The notes beneath the pieces are model-generated. The model did not search any database, had not been told where the DNA came from, and saw only the letters and a program-made list of their open reading frames with translations. This document shows, piece after piece, positions 33,083 through 45,036 of a stretch of DNA of 64,000 bases. This stretch comes from Brachybacterium alimentarium (GTDB taxonomy: Bacteria; Actinomycetota; Actinomycetes; Actinomycetales; Dermabacteraceae), in assembly GCF_002332425.1 (NCBI RefSeq), contig NZ_NRGS01000011.1:1-64000 (forward strand), written 5' to 3'. A program made the translations under genes and the position numbers. The stretch's first letter is position 1. Every line of letters begins with the position of its first letter.

Positions 33083-33096
33083 GGAAAGCGCTTGAC
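33083..33096 (+). promoter_or_regulatory. operator-like site with -35 box before the 33455 operon
   Basis: GGAAAGCGCTTGAC is the third copy of the GG(A/T)AAGCG(C/G)TTGAC element. It ends in a TTGACG -35 hexamer, with a weaker -10 (CATCGT) about 18 nt on. Transcription from here would give a leader of more than 300 nt. Confidence 0.55.
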
Positions 33097-33277
33097 GAGC
33101 CTCTTGTCAACCCGGCATCGTCACGCACGGATCACGATCGACCGAGCCCCGGTCCGCCTGTCGCCCCTTCTGTCGATCTCCTGCTGCTCCTTCCGCCCGA
33201 CGCGCACCCGAACCCCTTGTCCAGACGTCGAGCTCCGATTAGTGTGCGTCCATAACTTAGTGGGAGTCCTCCCGTCC

Positions 33278-33301
33278 GTCACGAGCGTCGTCGCTCGTGA
33301 C
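33278..33301 (+). promoter_or_regulatory. 10-bp perfect hairpin in the leader of the 33455 operon
   Basis: GTCACGAGCG and CGCTCGTGAC with loop TCGT. It lies between the upstream promoter-like site and the start at 33455. It could be an attenuator-like structure or a protein-binding palindrome. Confidence 0.5.
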
Positions 33302-33454
33302 CAGGACGAACACCGAACACCTGACACCGGACCCGCAATGGCGCGCCCCGTCGCCACGCCTGCCTGGACGCACCTCCCTGCACAGCGCTCCATGCTCCCC
33401 ACCCACACCGACGCCCCTGCCCGACCATCGCGTCGGACGGCCCTGGAAGGATCG

Positions 33455-34768
33455 ATGATGATCACCCGTCGCAGCACCCTCACCCTGCTCGCCGCCGCCG
33501 GCTCCCTGCCCGCCCTGGCCGCGTGCGGGCCCAACGCCTCACCCGGCGGTGAGGACGGGGACGGCAGCACCGTCCGGATCTACTGGTGGGGCGGGGACCT
33601 GCGCAATACGCTCACCCGCGATGCGCTGGACCTGTTCGCGCAGTCGCACGAGGACATCACCGTCACCCCCGAGTACAGCGAATGGACCGGGTACTGGGAC
33701 AAGCTCGCCACCCAGTTCGCCGGCGGCGACGCGCCCCAGGTGCTGCAGATGGACGAGGCCTACATCGACTCCTACGGGACCCGCTCCTCCCTGCTCGACC
33801 TCGAGACCGTCTCCGACGTGCTCGATCTCGGAGCGATGGACGAAGCCGTGCTCGACACCGGGCGTCTGGCCGACGGCACGCTCGTGGGGGCGCCGCTCGG
33901 GGTCGGGATCTTCTCCGTCGGCGTGAATCCCACCCTCCTCGAGCAGGCCGGGCTCGACATGCCTGACGACACCGGTTGGACCTGGGACGACTTCGCCGAG
34001 ATCACCGGTGCGGTGAGCGCCTGGGCGAAGGAGGAGGGCGAGGACGTCGTCGGGCTCGACTTCTTCGGCACCAGCGCAGCCGAGCTCGGCGCCTGGGCGC
34101 GTCAGAGCGGTGAACAGCTGTTCCCGCGCGAGGACGAGACCCTGATCAGCGCCGACACGATCACCGCCTACCTCGAGTACGCGCTCGCACTGGTCGACTC
34201 CGGTGCGGCCGTGGGCCCCTCCGAGCAGATCGAGGACTTCGCCGCCGGCGTCGAGCAGGGCCGCTTCGGCAACAACCGCGCAGCCTTCCACTTCCAGTTC
34301 CACACCCAGGTGCAGACCTTCCAGGAGGCCTCCGGCTCGCCCCTGAAGCTCCTGCGGCTGCCGGCCCTCACCAGCGGAGACCCGCAGATGGTCAACAAGG
34401 CGTCGATGTACTGGTCGATCGCGGCGAACGCTCCGGACCCCGAGGCCGCGGCGACGCTCGTCGACTTCCTGCTGCGCGATCCCGAGGCGGCGAAGGTGCT
34501 GAAGATCGAGCGCGGGGTGACAGCCTTCCCCGAACTGCAGTCCGAGATCGAGACGGTGCTCGACGAGAACGAGATGGTCTCCCTCGACTTCGCCCGGGAC
34601 ATGCAGGCCGAGGTGGTGCGTCCGCCGCTGGTCACCCCTGCCTCCGGGGTCGGGTTCGGCGACGAGCTCTCCCGCCTCAGCGAGGAGTCGCTGTTCGGCA
34701 CGCGTCCCCCGGCGGACGTCGCCGAGGAGATCCTCACCGTCCTGACCGGAATGCAGCCCGAGATCTGA
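33455..34768 (+). CDS. carbohydrate ABC transporter substrate-binding lipoprotein (CUT1)
   Basis: 437-residue lipoprotein with 'ITRRSTLTLL' Tat-type signal and lipobox Cys24 ('LAACGPNAS'). The mature part has 'RIYWWGGDLRNTLTRD', 'GYWDKLATQFAGGDAPQVLQMDEAYIDSYG' and 'TGWTWDDF', very close to the protein at 15869-17203. Two adjacent ATG codons compete: 33455 lies four bases after GGAAGG and 33458 seven bases after it, so the second may be used. It is followed 71 nt later by another paralogue, and then by a glycosidase gene. There is no permease on this strand. Confidence 0.93.
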   Translation: MMITRRSTLTLLAAAGSLPALAACGPNASPGGEDGDGSTVRIYWWGGDLRNTLTRDALDLFAQSHEDITVTPEYSEWTGYWDKLATQFAGGDAPQVLQMDEAYIDSYGTRSSLLDLETVSDVLDLGAMDEAVLDTGRLADGTLVGAPLGVGIFSVGVNPTLLEQAGLDMPDDTGWTWDDFAEITGAVSAWAKEEGEDVVGLDFFGTSAAELGAWARQSGEQLFPREDETLISADTITAYLEYALALVDSGAAVGPSEQIEDFAAGVEQGRFGNNRAAFHFQFHTQVQTFQEASGSPLKLLRLPALTSGDPQMVNKASMYWSIAANAPDPEAAATLVDFLLRDPEAAKVLKIERGVTAFPELQSEIETVLDENEMVSLDFARDMQAEVVRPPLVTPASGVGFGDELSRLSEESLFGTRPPADVAEEILTVLTGMQPEI

Positions 34769-34769
34769 G

Positions 34770-34802
34770 CCTGACCAGACCCGACCAGACCAGACCAGAC
34801 GC
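34770..34802. repeat. ACCAG/AGACC short tandem repeat
   Basis: Repeats of CAGACCCGACCAGACCAGACC type occupy the gap between the two binding-protein genes. No hairpin is evident. Confidence 0.6.
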
Positions 34803-34839
34803 AGCCCGCCCCCGCACTGCCCCGCCCCGAGGAGACCCC

Positions 34840-36135
34840 ATGACCTTGTCCCGACGCACGGCCCTCACCGCGGTGCCGCTCAGCGCGCTCGCCGCAGGCA
34901 CGCTCGCGTCCTGCGGGCCCAACGCCTCCGGCGGCGGGTCCGACGAGGGCCAGGACACGCTGCGGTTCTCCTGGTGGGGGAACCCCGAACGAGCCGCGAC
35001 CACTCAGGAAGTGATCGATCTGTTCGTCCAGAAGCATGAGGGCCTCGAGATCAGCGCCGAGCCCGGCGACATCTCCGGATACTTCGACAAGCTCGCCACG
35101 TCCGTCGCCGCCGGGGACGAACCCGACGTGATCACCATGGGCGGCGCCTACCCCGCCGAGTACGCGGCGCGCGACGTCCTGCTGGATCTGAGCACCGTGG
35201 AGGACGTTCTCGATCTCTCCGCGATGGACGATGCGGCGCTGTCCAGCGGCCAGGTCGGAGGCACCCAGGTCGCCGTCACCACCGGCATCAACGCTCCCGG
35301 CATGGTCGTGAACCGCGCGGTGCTGGAGGCCGCGGGCATCGAGCTGCCGGACACCGAGACCTGGGACTGGGACGACTTCGCCGAGGCCGCACAGGCGGTC
35401 AGCGAGAACACGCCCGACGGCACCTTCGGCTCCGGGACGGTCTTCTCCCACGACTCCATCGACCTCTGGGCCCGCCAGCACGGTCAGATCCTCTACACCG
35501 AGGACGGCGAGATCGGGGTGGACGTCGCGACCGTGCAGGCGTTCTTCGAATACTCGAAGCTCCTGGTGGACACCAACGCCTCCCCGGGAGCGGATCAGCT
35601 GGTCGAGCTCACCGACGTCGGCCCCGAGCAGACCCTGATCGGGCGCGGGCTCGCCGCGTTCATGCTCACCTGGTCCAGCTCTCTGACCGCACTGTCCGAG
35701 GCCTCCGGAGAAGAGCTCGAGATCGTGAAGGTCCCCGGCGAGTCCACCGAGACCGGGGTGTGGCTCCAGCCCTCGCAGCTCTACACGATCTCCGCCCGCA
35801 CCGGCTCCCCCGAGAATGCGGCGACCTTCGTGAACTTCCTGATCAACGACCCCGAGGCGGCGAAGCTGATCCTCACCGATCGTGGGGTGCCGGCGGTCGA
35901 GTCGGTGCGCCAGGCGATCCTTCCCGAGCTCGGCGAGACGGCTCGGCGAGAGGTCGAGTACATCTCCGATCTCGGCGAGATGGACCTCAAGCCCACGTGG
36001 GTCGGCCCGGCGGGCTCCACGGCCGTCGAGGAGATCACGCCCCGGCACCAGAACGACGTGCTGTTCGGCTCCGCCTCGTCGAAGGAGGCGGCGCAGGCCT
36101 GGCACACCGAGGCCGTCGCGGCCGTCGCCGGATGA
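34840..36135 (+). CDS. carbohydrate ABC transporter substrate-binding lipoprotein (CUT1)
   Basis: 431-residue lipoprotein: 'LSRRTALTAV' Tat-type signal, lipobox Cys25 in 'LASCGPNAS'. It keeps the family pattern ('RFSWWGNPERAATTQEVIDLF', 'GYFDKLATSVAAGDEPDVITMGGAYPAEY', 'TWDWDDF') but is the most divergent of the five, for example GYFDK replaces GYWDK and QMDE is replaced by TMGG, so its ligand may differ. The ATG has GAGGAG upstream. Its stop overlaps the start of the glycosidase gene (ATGA), linking this binding protein to that enzyme's substrate. Confidence 0.93.
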   Translation: MTLSRRTALTAVPLSALAAGTLASCGPNASGGGSDEGQDTLRFSWWGNPERAATTQEVIDLFVQKHEGLEISAEPGDISGYFDKLATSVAAGDEPDVITMGGAYPAEYAARDVLLDLSTVEDVLDLSAMDDAALSSGQVGGTQVAVTTGINAPGMVVNRAVLEAAGIELPDTETWDWDDFAEAAQAVSENTPDGTFGSGTVFSHDSIDLWARQHGQILYTEDGEIGVDVATVQAFFEYSKLLVDTNASPGADQLVELTDVGPEQTLIGRGLAAFMLTWSSSLTALSEASGEELEIVKVPGESTETGVWLQPSQLYTISARTGSPENAATFVNFLINDPEAAKLILTDRGVPAVESVRQAILPELGETARREVEYISDLGEMDLKPTWVGPAGSTAVEEITPRHQNDVLFGSASSKEAAQAWHTEAVAAVAG

Positions 36136-38264
36136 GCGCGCGGATCGACCGGCGCGCGGTCGTCTCGCGTCATGATCCGCGCCTGACGTGGGCCGACGAT
36201 GCGATCCTGTCCGTCGGCAATGGGCGCTTCGCCGTCGGCGTGGACCGTACCGGGACGCAGACCTTCGCCGGTCCCGGCAGCGACGAGGAGCGGCTCAACA
36301 CACTGGCCGAATGGGGCTGGCACACGATGCCCGGCGAGCCGCCAGCACCGTGGGAGAGCCTGCTGCGCTCCTACTCCTCACCGCGCGGGCCGGTGCCGTA
36401 CCTCGATCTGCCCGGGGGCACCGAGAGCCCCTCGCCCGGTGCCGCCTGGTTCCGGGAGAACCCGCACAAGGTCTCCTTGATGCGCTTCGCGCTCGTGGAC
36501 CGGGACGGCGGAGCCCGTCCGTCGGCCGCGGAGATCACCGGGGCGACGCAGCACCTGGACCTGTGGAGCGGGACGATCCGTTCGTCCTTCCGGTACCGCG
36601 GGCGGGCCTGCACGGTGATCACGTCGGCCGATCCCGAGCGTGACGCAATCGCGCTCCGCGTCGAGGCGCCGGGTCTCGATCTGGCCCTGAGCTTTCCGTA
36701 TGGGTCGACCGGCTGGGAGCGCGCCGCGAGCTGGGAGGAGCCCGATGCGCACAGCACGCGCTGCGAGGGCGGGCGGATCCGTCGGCGGCTCGATGACCTG
36801 GCCTATGACGTCCTCGTCCACGGTGCGACGGCGGAGCAGACCGACGCGCACGAGGTGCGACTGCGGGCCAGCGGCACGGGCGACGCGGCTGGCACCGGGC
36901 ACGGAGCGTCCGCACCGCTCAGGATCGGGGAGTCCGCACCGCGCGACGGCGTGCTCGACGTGGTGCTCGAGCTGGTGCCCCGCGAGGTGCCCGCCCTCCC
37001 CCTGCCCGGCCGCGCCGAGGGCGCCGAGGGCGCCGTGAGCGCCGAGAGCGGCGCGGGCATCCGGGCGCGGTCAGCCCGCTTCTGGGCAGAGCACTGGGAG
37101 TCCACCGGTGTGCTCGACCTGGGCCAGGCCACGGATCCGCGGGCTCACGAGCTGGAGCGTCGGGCCGTTCTCTCGCGCTACATCCAGCGGGTGCATGCGG
37201 CCGGGACCCTCCCTCCGGCGGAGACCGGTCTGCTCGCGAATTCGTGGCGCGGGAAGTTCCACCTGGAGATGCATTGGTGGCACGCCGCGCATTTCGCCCT
37301 GTGGGGTGATGCGGCGTCCCTGCGACGCAGTCTGGACTTCTATGTCTCGGCGCTGCCATCGGCCCGGGAGACGGCCCGGCGCCAGGGCTGCCGGGGCGCA
37401 CGCTGGCCCAAGCAGATCGGCCCTGACCTCCACGACTCCCCGAGCGACATCGGGCCGTTCCTGCTGTGGCAGCAGCCCCATCCGATCCACCTGGCGGAGC
37501 TGCTGCGCCGTGCAGATCCCGCAGCTGCGTTGGATCCGACCCTGGTCGAGGTCGTCGAGCAGAGCGCTCTGTGCCTGGTGGACCTGCTGCGGCCCGACGG
37601 CGAGCGCCTCGGTCTCGGCGCTCCGCTCATCGGAGCCCAGGAGCGGCACGTCGAGGACCGTTCGCGCCTGCAGGACCCCGCCTTCGAACTCGCCTACGTG
37701 GCCTGGGCGCTGCGCGTGGCCGACCGCTGGCGCAGCCGTCGTGATGCCCGGGACGCCGGGGAGCTGACGACGATCGCCCGGAGGATCTATTCGCCGCTGC
37801 GGGCCGATGGGGTGCTCTCGACGTTCCGAGCGGACCCCGCGATGGAACGCTCCGATCATCCGTCCCACCTGCTCGCCTACGGAATGGTGCCGCCCACCGG
37901 GACGATCCCTGCCGCCGCGGCGAGCGCCGCGCTGGACGACGCTCTGGCCGAGTGGGACTGGGATTCGACCTGGGGATGGGACTATCCCGCGCTCGCGATG
38001 ACAGCCGCTCGGCTGCGTCGGCCGGAGACCGCGGTCGACGCCCTGCTGATGCCCACCGTGAAGAACCGCTGCGATGGTGCCGGGCACTTCCCTCAGCGCC
38101 CTGGCCTGCCCGCCTATCTGCCGGCGAACGGGGGCACGCTCATCGCGCTCGCCCTGATGGCCGCCGGGGAGGACGACGGCCCGGTCTCTCCTGGTCTGCC
38201 TCGCACGTGGGGCGCGCGGCACGAGGGCATTCTGCCGCTGCCCGGGCCGTTGACGGAGCTCTGA
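36132..38264 (+). CDS. predicted six-hairpin ((alpha/alpha)6) glycoside hydrolase, family unassigned
   Basis: 710 residues. The opening 'DAILSVGNGRFAVGVDRTGTQTF' (near 18-40) is like the beta-sandwich start of GH65/GH95-type proteins. The C-terminal half is helical with toroid-type motifs: 'NSWRGKFHLEMHWWHAAHFALWG' near 371-393, 'CRGARWPKQIGPD' near 415 and 'DSTWGWDYPALAMTAARLRR' near 614-633. 'KFHLEMHWWHAAHFALWG' resembles the active-site face of clan GH-L enzymes. The exact CAZy family and substrate cannot be named by eye. It is cytoplasmic (no signal) and translationally coupled to a sugar-binding lipoprotein gene. The 'RAEGAEGAVSAESGAG' stretch is a low-complexity linker. Confidence 0.75.
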   Translation: MSARIDRRAVVSRHDPRLTWADDAILSVGNGRFAVGVDRTGTQTFAGPGSDEERLNTLAEWGWHTMPGEPPAPWESLLRSYSSPRGPVPYLDLPGGTESPSPGAAWFRENPHKVSLMRFALVDRDGGARPSAAEITGATQHLDLWSGTIRSSFRYRGRACTVITSADPERDAIALRVEAPGLDLALSFPYGSTGWERAASWEEPDAHSTRCEGGRIRRRLDDLAYDVLVHGATAEQTDAHEVRLRASGTGDAAGTGHGASAPLRIGESAPRDGVLDVVLELVPREVPALPLPGRAEGAEGAVSAESGAGIRARSARFWAEHWESTGVLDLGQATDPRAHELERRAVLSRYIQRVHAAGTLPPAETGLLANSWRGKFHLEMHWWHAAHFALWGDAASLRRSLDFYVSALPSARETARRQGCRGARWPKQIGPDLHDSPSDIGPFLLWQQPHPIHLAELLRRADPAAALDPTLVEVVEQSALCLVDLLRPDGERLGLGAPLIGAQERHVEDRSRLQDPAFELAYVAWALRVADRWRSRRDARDAGELTTIARRIYSPLRADGVLSTFRADPAMERSDHPSHLLAYGMVPPTGTIPAAAASAALDDALAEWDWDSTWGWDYPALAMTAARLRRPETAVDALLMPTVKNRCDGAGHFPQRPGLPAYLPANGGTLIALALMAAGEDDGPVSPGLPRTWGARHEGILPLPGPLTEL

Positions 38265-38300
38265 GCCCCGAGCTCCCGACCTCCCGAGCTCGCCGAGCCT

Positions 38301-38345
38301 CCGAGCCCCGAGCCCCGAGCCCCGAGCCCCGAGCCCCGAGCCCGA
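38301..38345. repeat. 7-bp tandem repeat (CCCGAGC)
   Basis: About six perfect units of CCGAGCC type just after the glycosidase stop. It marks the end of the rhamnose locus; no gene lies in the 153-nt gap. Confidence 0.9.
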
Positions 38346-38417
38346 CCCTTCCTCCACAGAGGGTGGTTATCCCCGATCCCGGATCCGCGGTGTCCGGAGC
38401 GCTGCGGCCCGCGAATC

Positions 38418-40097
38418 ATGGAGTGCATGAACCACTTCGCGCAGGGCACCGAGGCAGCGGCGGGCGATGACCCCGCCCGGCAGCTGCTCGACGCCGTGCG
38501 CACGAGCGGCCCGACGGCGCTGGCGGAGCTCTTGGGCGATCAGGGGTTCCTCCTGGTCGAACTGGCTACGCAGCCTTCCGGCCTCTTCTCCCCGGCTCCC
38601 GGCTCCTCGAGCCAGTACTCCGACGTGCTCCGGCGCCTGCACGAGCAGCGGGCCGCGATGGATGCCTTGGAGATGCGCTGCATCGTCGCTCTCGCAGACG
38701 CATTCCGGGAGGAGGACCGAGCCACGGCCGATGCCGATGCGGCGCAGGAGCCCGATGCGGTCGAAGCGCTCGAGGAGACGGAGCGTCGCGCCGAGCGCGC
38801 CGCGATTCGGGACGTCTCGATGAGAACGCGGCGATCGCCGGCGCTCGCCGGCCGCACTCTCTCGTCCGCCCGCCGCCTGGTCGAGTCGATGCCTGTGATG
38901 CTGCGCGCCGTGGCGAAGGGCCAGCTCAGCGAGGGCGCCGCCCGGTCCACCGCCGCCTCGGTCGCCGCCCTCACCCCTGCTCGTCGCGAGCAGGTCGATG
39001 CCCTCCTCGGAGATCGCCTCGCGCCGCTGGACGGCTGCGGCACCGAGCAGTGGCGCGGCGAGGTCGCAGCGGCCATCGCCGAGTCCGACCCCGAGGGCGA
39101 GGCCCGACGGCACGCGCATGCACGGCAGGGACGCAGCGTGAGCGTCCGCCGAGGTGAGCACGGGATGGCCGTGGTCTCCGCGCGGCTTCCCGCGATGGAT
39201 GCGATGAAGATCCGCAAGCGCCTCTCGCTGGAGGCCGAGCGTCTCCGTGCGAGCGGGGACCGGCGCGGCCATCAGCAGATTCAAGCGGATTCCTTCGTCG
39301 CGTCGCTGCTCGGCCTGGAGGACGGCATCGACCGTACCGACCTTGACCTCGGCGTGATCATCACCGATCGGGCACTGCTGAACCCCGGGTGCGGGGACCT
39401 CGCGCAGATCGAGGGGTACGGGCCGATCACGGCTGAGGCGGTGCGCGCAGAGGTCGAAGACGGATTGCGCGCCCTCACGCACGGCGCCGAGGAGTCCTTG
39501 GGGACGGACACTGCTGCGGCCAAGCTCGCCCTGCGCCGGCTCTACACGCACCCCACCACCGGTGAGCTGGTCGCGGTGGAGTCCATCGGCCGAGTCTTCC
39601 CGAAGGCCCTGGCCCGTTTCATCCGCTGGCGGGACATGACCTGCCGCGGGCCGTTCTGCAATGCCCCGATCAGGCACGCCGACCACATCAAGCCCCACGC
39701 GGCCGGGGGCCACACCTGCCTCGACAACGGACAGGGGCTGTGCGCCTTCTGCAATGACAAGGAAGAGCAGACAGCGGCTGTCGAGCGCGAGCCCGACAGC
39801 TCCGGACATCGCGTGACCTGGACCAGTCGCACCGGCGCCACCCGGGAGACCGGGCCTGTCGCCCTCACCTCCCCACAGGTCGAGGCCGCGACAGTGGACC
39901 GGACGGCCGGTCCCGCCGCCGAACCCGCCACTTCACCCGCCGCCGAGCGGGCTCACGGCCACGCTGCTGATCAAGGCCACGATCAAGCGGACGACGGCGA
40001 TCCGCCGCACGTCACTGATCCACCCGGCCAGCACGATGTGCCGCACGGAGACGACCCACACGGCGTCGACGAGCAGCTGCCCCGCGACAGCACGTGA
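38418..40097 (+). CDS. HNH endonuclease with DUF222 domain (13E12-repeat family)
   Basis: 559 residues. The DUF222 region covers about residues 60-330 ('AAARSTAASVAALTPARREQVDALL'). The C-terminal HNH nuclease module reads 'DMTCRGPFCNAPIRHADHIKPHAAGG' then 'NGQGLCAFCNDKEE' near 405-455, with Cys pairs for a structural zinc and the His-Asn-His core. The tail is a His/Asp/Pro-rich repeat region. These proteins are abundant in actinobacteria and their biological role is unsettled. The ATG at 38418 has a weak ribosome site; 38427 is an alternative. It separates the sugar locus from housekeeping genes. Confidence 0.88.
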   Translation: MECMNHFAQGTEAAAGDDPARQLLDAVRTSGPTALAELLGDQGFLLVELATQPSGLFSPAPGSSSQYSDVLRRLHEQRAAMDALEMRCIVALADAFREEDRATADADAAQEPDAVEALEETERRAERAAIRDVSMRTRRSPALAGRTLSSARRLVESMPVMLRAVAKGQLSEGAARSTAASVAALTPARREQVDALLGDRLAPLDGCGTEQWRGEVAAAIAESDPEGEARRHAHARQGRSVSVRRGEHGMAVVSARLPAMDAMKIRKRLSLEAERLRASGDRRGHQQIQADSFVASLLGLEDGIDRTDLDLGVIITDRALLNPGCGDLAQIEGYGPITAEAVRAEVEDGLRALTHGAEESLGTDTAAAKLALRRLYTHPTTGELVAVESIGRVFPKALARFIRWRDMTCRGPFCNAPIRHADHIKPHAAGGHTCLDNGQGLCAFCNDKEEQTAAVEREPDSSGHRVTWTSRTGATRETGPVALTSPQVEAATVDRTAGPAAEPATSPAAERAHGHAADQGHDQADDGDPPHVTDPPGQHDVPHGDDPHGVDEQLPRDST

Positions 40098-40262
40098 TGA
40101 GCAGGCAGCCAGTCAGGCAGCCAAGCAAGAAGACAGGCACCGGCTCGTCCGGCTGCCTTCAGCCAGCCCTGACGACGATCGCCCCCCTGCGTCATCGTGG
40201 CTCCTGACGCCCATTTCGCGGGGAGCCGAGTCGCAGCCCGCCACCACGCACCGCTGACCGCC

Positions 40263-40274
40263 TACGCTCGACCG
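40263..40274 (+). promoter_or_regulatory. possible leaderless promoter of the Sir2 gene
   Basis: TACGCT (40263-40268) lies six bases before the ATG at 40275, the spacing of a -10 box for a leaderless transcript. No ribosome site precedes the ATG. The -35 region is weak. Confidence 0.4.
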
Positions 40275-41278
40275 ATGAGCAGCAGCACGGAACGCGAGGC
40301 GGCCCGGGCCGGTCCGGCAGCGGACGTCGGCCGATGGTTCTCCTCCGCCACCAGCGCGCCCCTGGACGGCCCCGGCCCCACGCGCGGCGGCCCTCGCTCC
40401 CCCGCCTGGGGCCCGATGGCCGGCGCCGAGTACGGGCGTCAGAGCTCCGCGGATCAGCTCGCCGCCGGCGCTGACATCCTGCGTGATCGAGCCGTCGCCG
40501 TGCTGACCGGTGCGGGCATGTCCACCGCGTCCGGGCTGCCCGACTATCGCGGCCGGGACGCCGTTCCGCGCTCACCCATGACCTACCAGGAGTTCATGGG
40601 GCATGACCTGGCCAGGCGGCGCTACTGGGCCCGCTCGACCGTCGGCTGGGAGCAGTTCAACCGGGCCCGTCCCGGTCACGCCCACCTCGCGCTCGCCGCG
40701 CTCGGCGAGGAGCTGTTCACCCCGACCGCCGTGATCACCCAGAACGTCGACGGTCTGCACCAGGCGGCCGGGTCCGATCCCGTGCTGGACCTGCACGGTC
40801 GCCTGGACCGGGTGCGCTGCCAGCAGTGCGATGCGCTCTCCTCCCGATCGACGCTGCACGCGCGGATGCTGGCGATGAATCCTGGGCTCGCGGCGCGCCT
40901 CCCTGCGCTCGCGGCCGACGCCGCCCAGGCCCCCGACGGGGACGCCGAGGTGGATCGCACCAGCTCCTTCCGGTACCCGCCCTGCCCGCTGTGCGGCGGG
41001 ATCCTCAAGCCCGACGTCGTGTTCTTCGGCGAATCCGCACGGCCCGAGATCGTCGCCGCCGCCTTCGACGCGCTGGAGCGGGCAGAGGTCCTGCTGGTGC
41101 TCGGGTCGAGCCTGACCGTGCAATCCGGGCTGCGTTTCGTGCGCGCGGCGGGGCGCCAGCACACACCGGTCGTGATCCTCAACGACGGTCCCACTCGCGC
41201 CGATCCGGATGCCACGCTGCGCTTGCACGGTCGCCTCGAGGTCGTGCTGGAGCGCTGGCGACAGACGACCGGACTCGG

Positions 41279-41282
<4 letters not shown>
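40275..41282 (+). CDS. Sir2-family NAD-dependent protein deacylase
   Basis: 335 residues. The NAD pocket is 'GAGMSTASGLPDYRG' near 79-93, the active site 'TQNVDGLHQAAG' is near 156-167, and the catalytic His is in 'DLHGRLDRVRC' near 175. Zinc ligands are the pairs CQQC and CPLC around 184 and 239. 'GSSLTVQSG' near 277 completes the fold. The enzyme removes acyl groups from lysines using NAD. The N-terminus has about 60 extra residues. The start follows a -10-like TACGCT at leaderless spacing. It overlaps the convergent thiF gene by four bases. Confidence 0.92.
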
Positions 41283-44860
<3,578 letters not shown>

Positions 44861-44864
44861 GAGC

Positions 44865-44958
44865 GCATTCCTCCTGACGGCGGCATGATCCGCATCCAGT
44901 GCTGGTGGTCGGCGCGGCGCGCCCTCTCAGCCCGTCGTCTCGGGCTCCCACGGAACGC
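44865..44958 (-). promoter_or_regulatory. TPP (thiamine pyrophosphate) riboswitch
   Basis: On the minus strand the thiO leader has the TPP aptamer signature: GGGAGCCC, then GGGCTGAGAGGGCG, a variable stem, and GATGCGGATCATGCCGCC followed by AGGAGG. P1 can form between GCGTTCC (plus 44952-44958) and GGAATGC (plus 44865-44871) with one GU pair. The CTGAGA and ATGCC motifs contact the pyrimidine and pyrophosphate in this class. The ribosome site lies in the 3' strand of P1, so control is probably at translation. Confidence 0.85.
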
Positions 44959-44962
44959 CCCG

Positions 44963-44968
44963 AGTCTA
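44963..44968 (-). promoter_or_regulatory. probable -10 box of the thiO operon
   Basis: The minus strand reads TAGACT, four bases before the P1 strand of the riboswitch, so the transcript would start at or next to the aptamer. Confidence 0.55.
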
Positions 44969-45036
44969 CGCCGTGGGCGGACCGGAGCGCGGGACCCCGC
45001 AGCCATCGGGCCCAGCTCCTGTGGGACGCTTCTGCC

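Noticed and set aside
38418..40097. HNH gene as part of a mobile element
   Set aside because: No inverted repeats, integrase, target duplication or change in composition are seen around it. DUF222-HNH genes are common in actinobacterial chromosomes.
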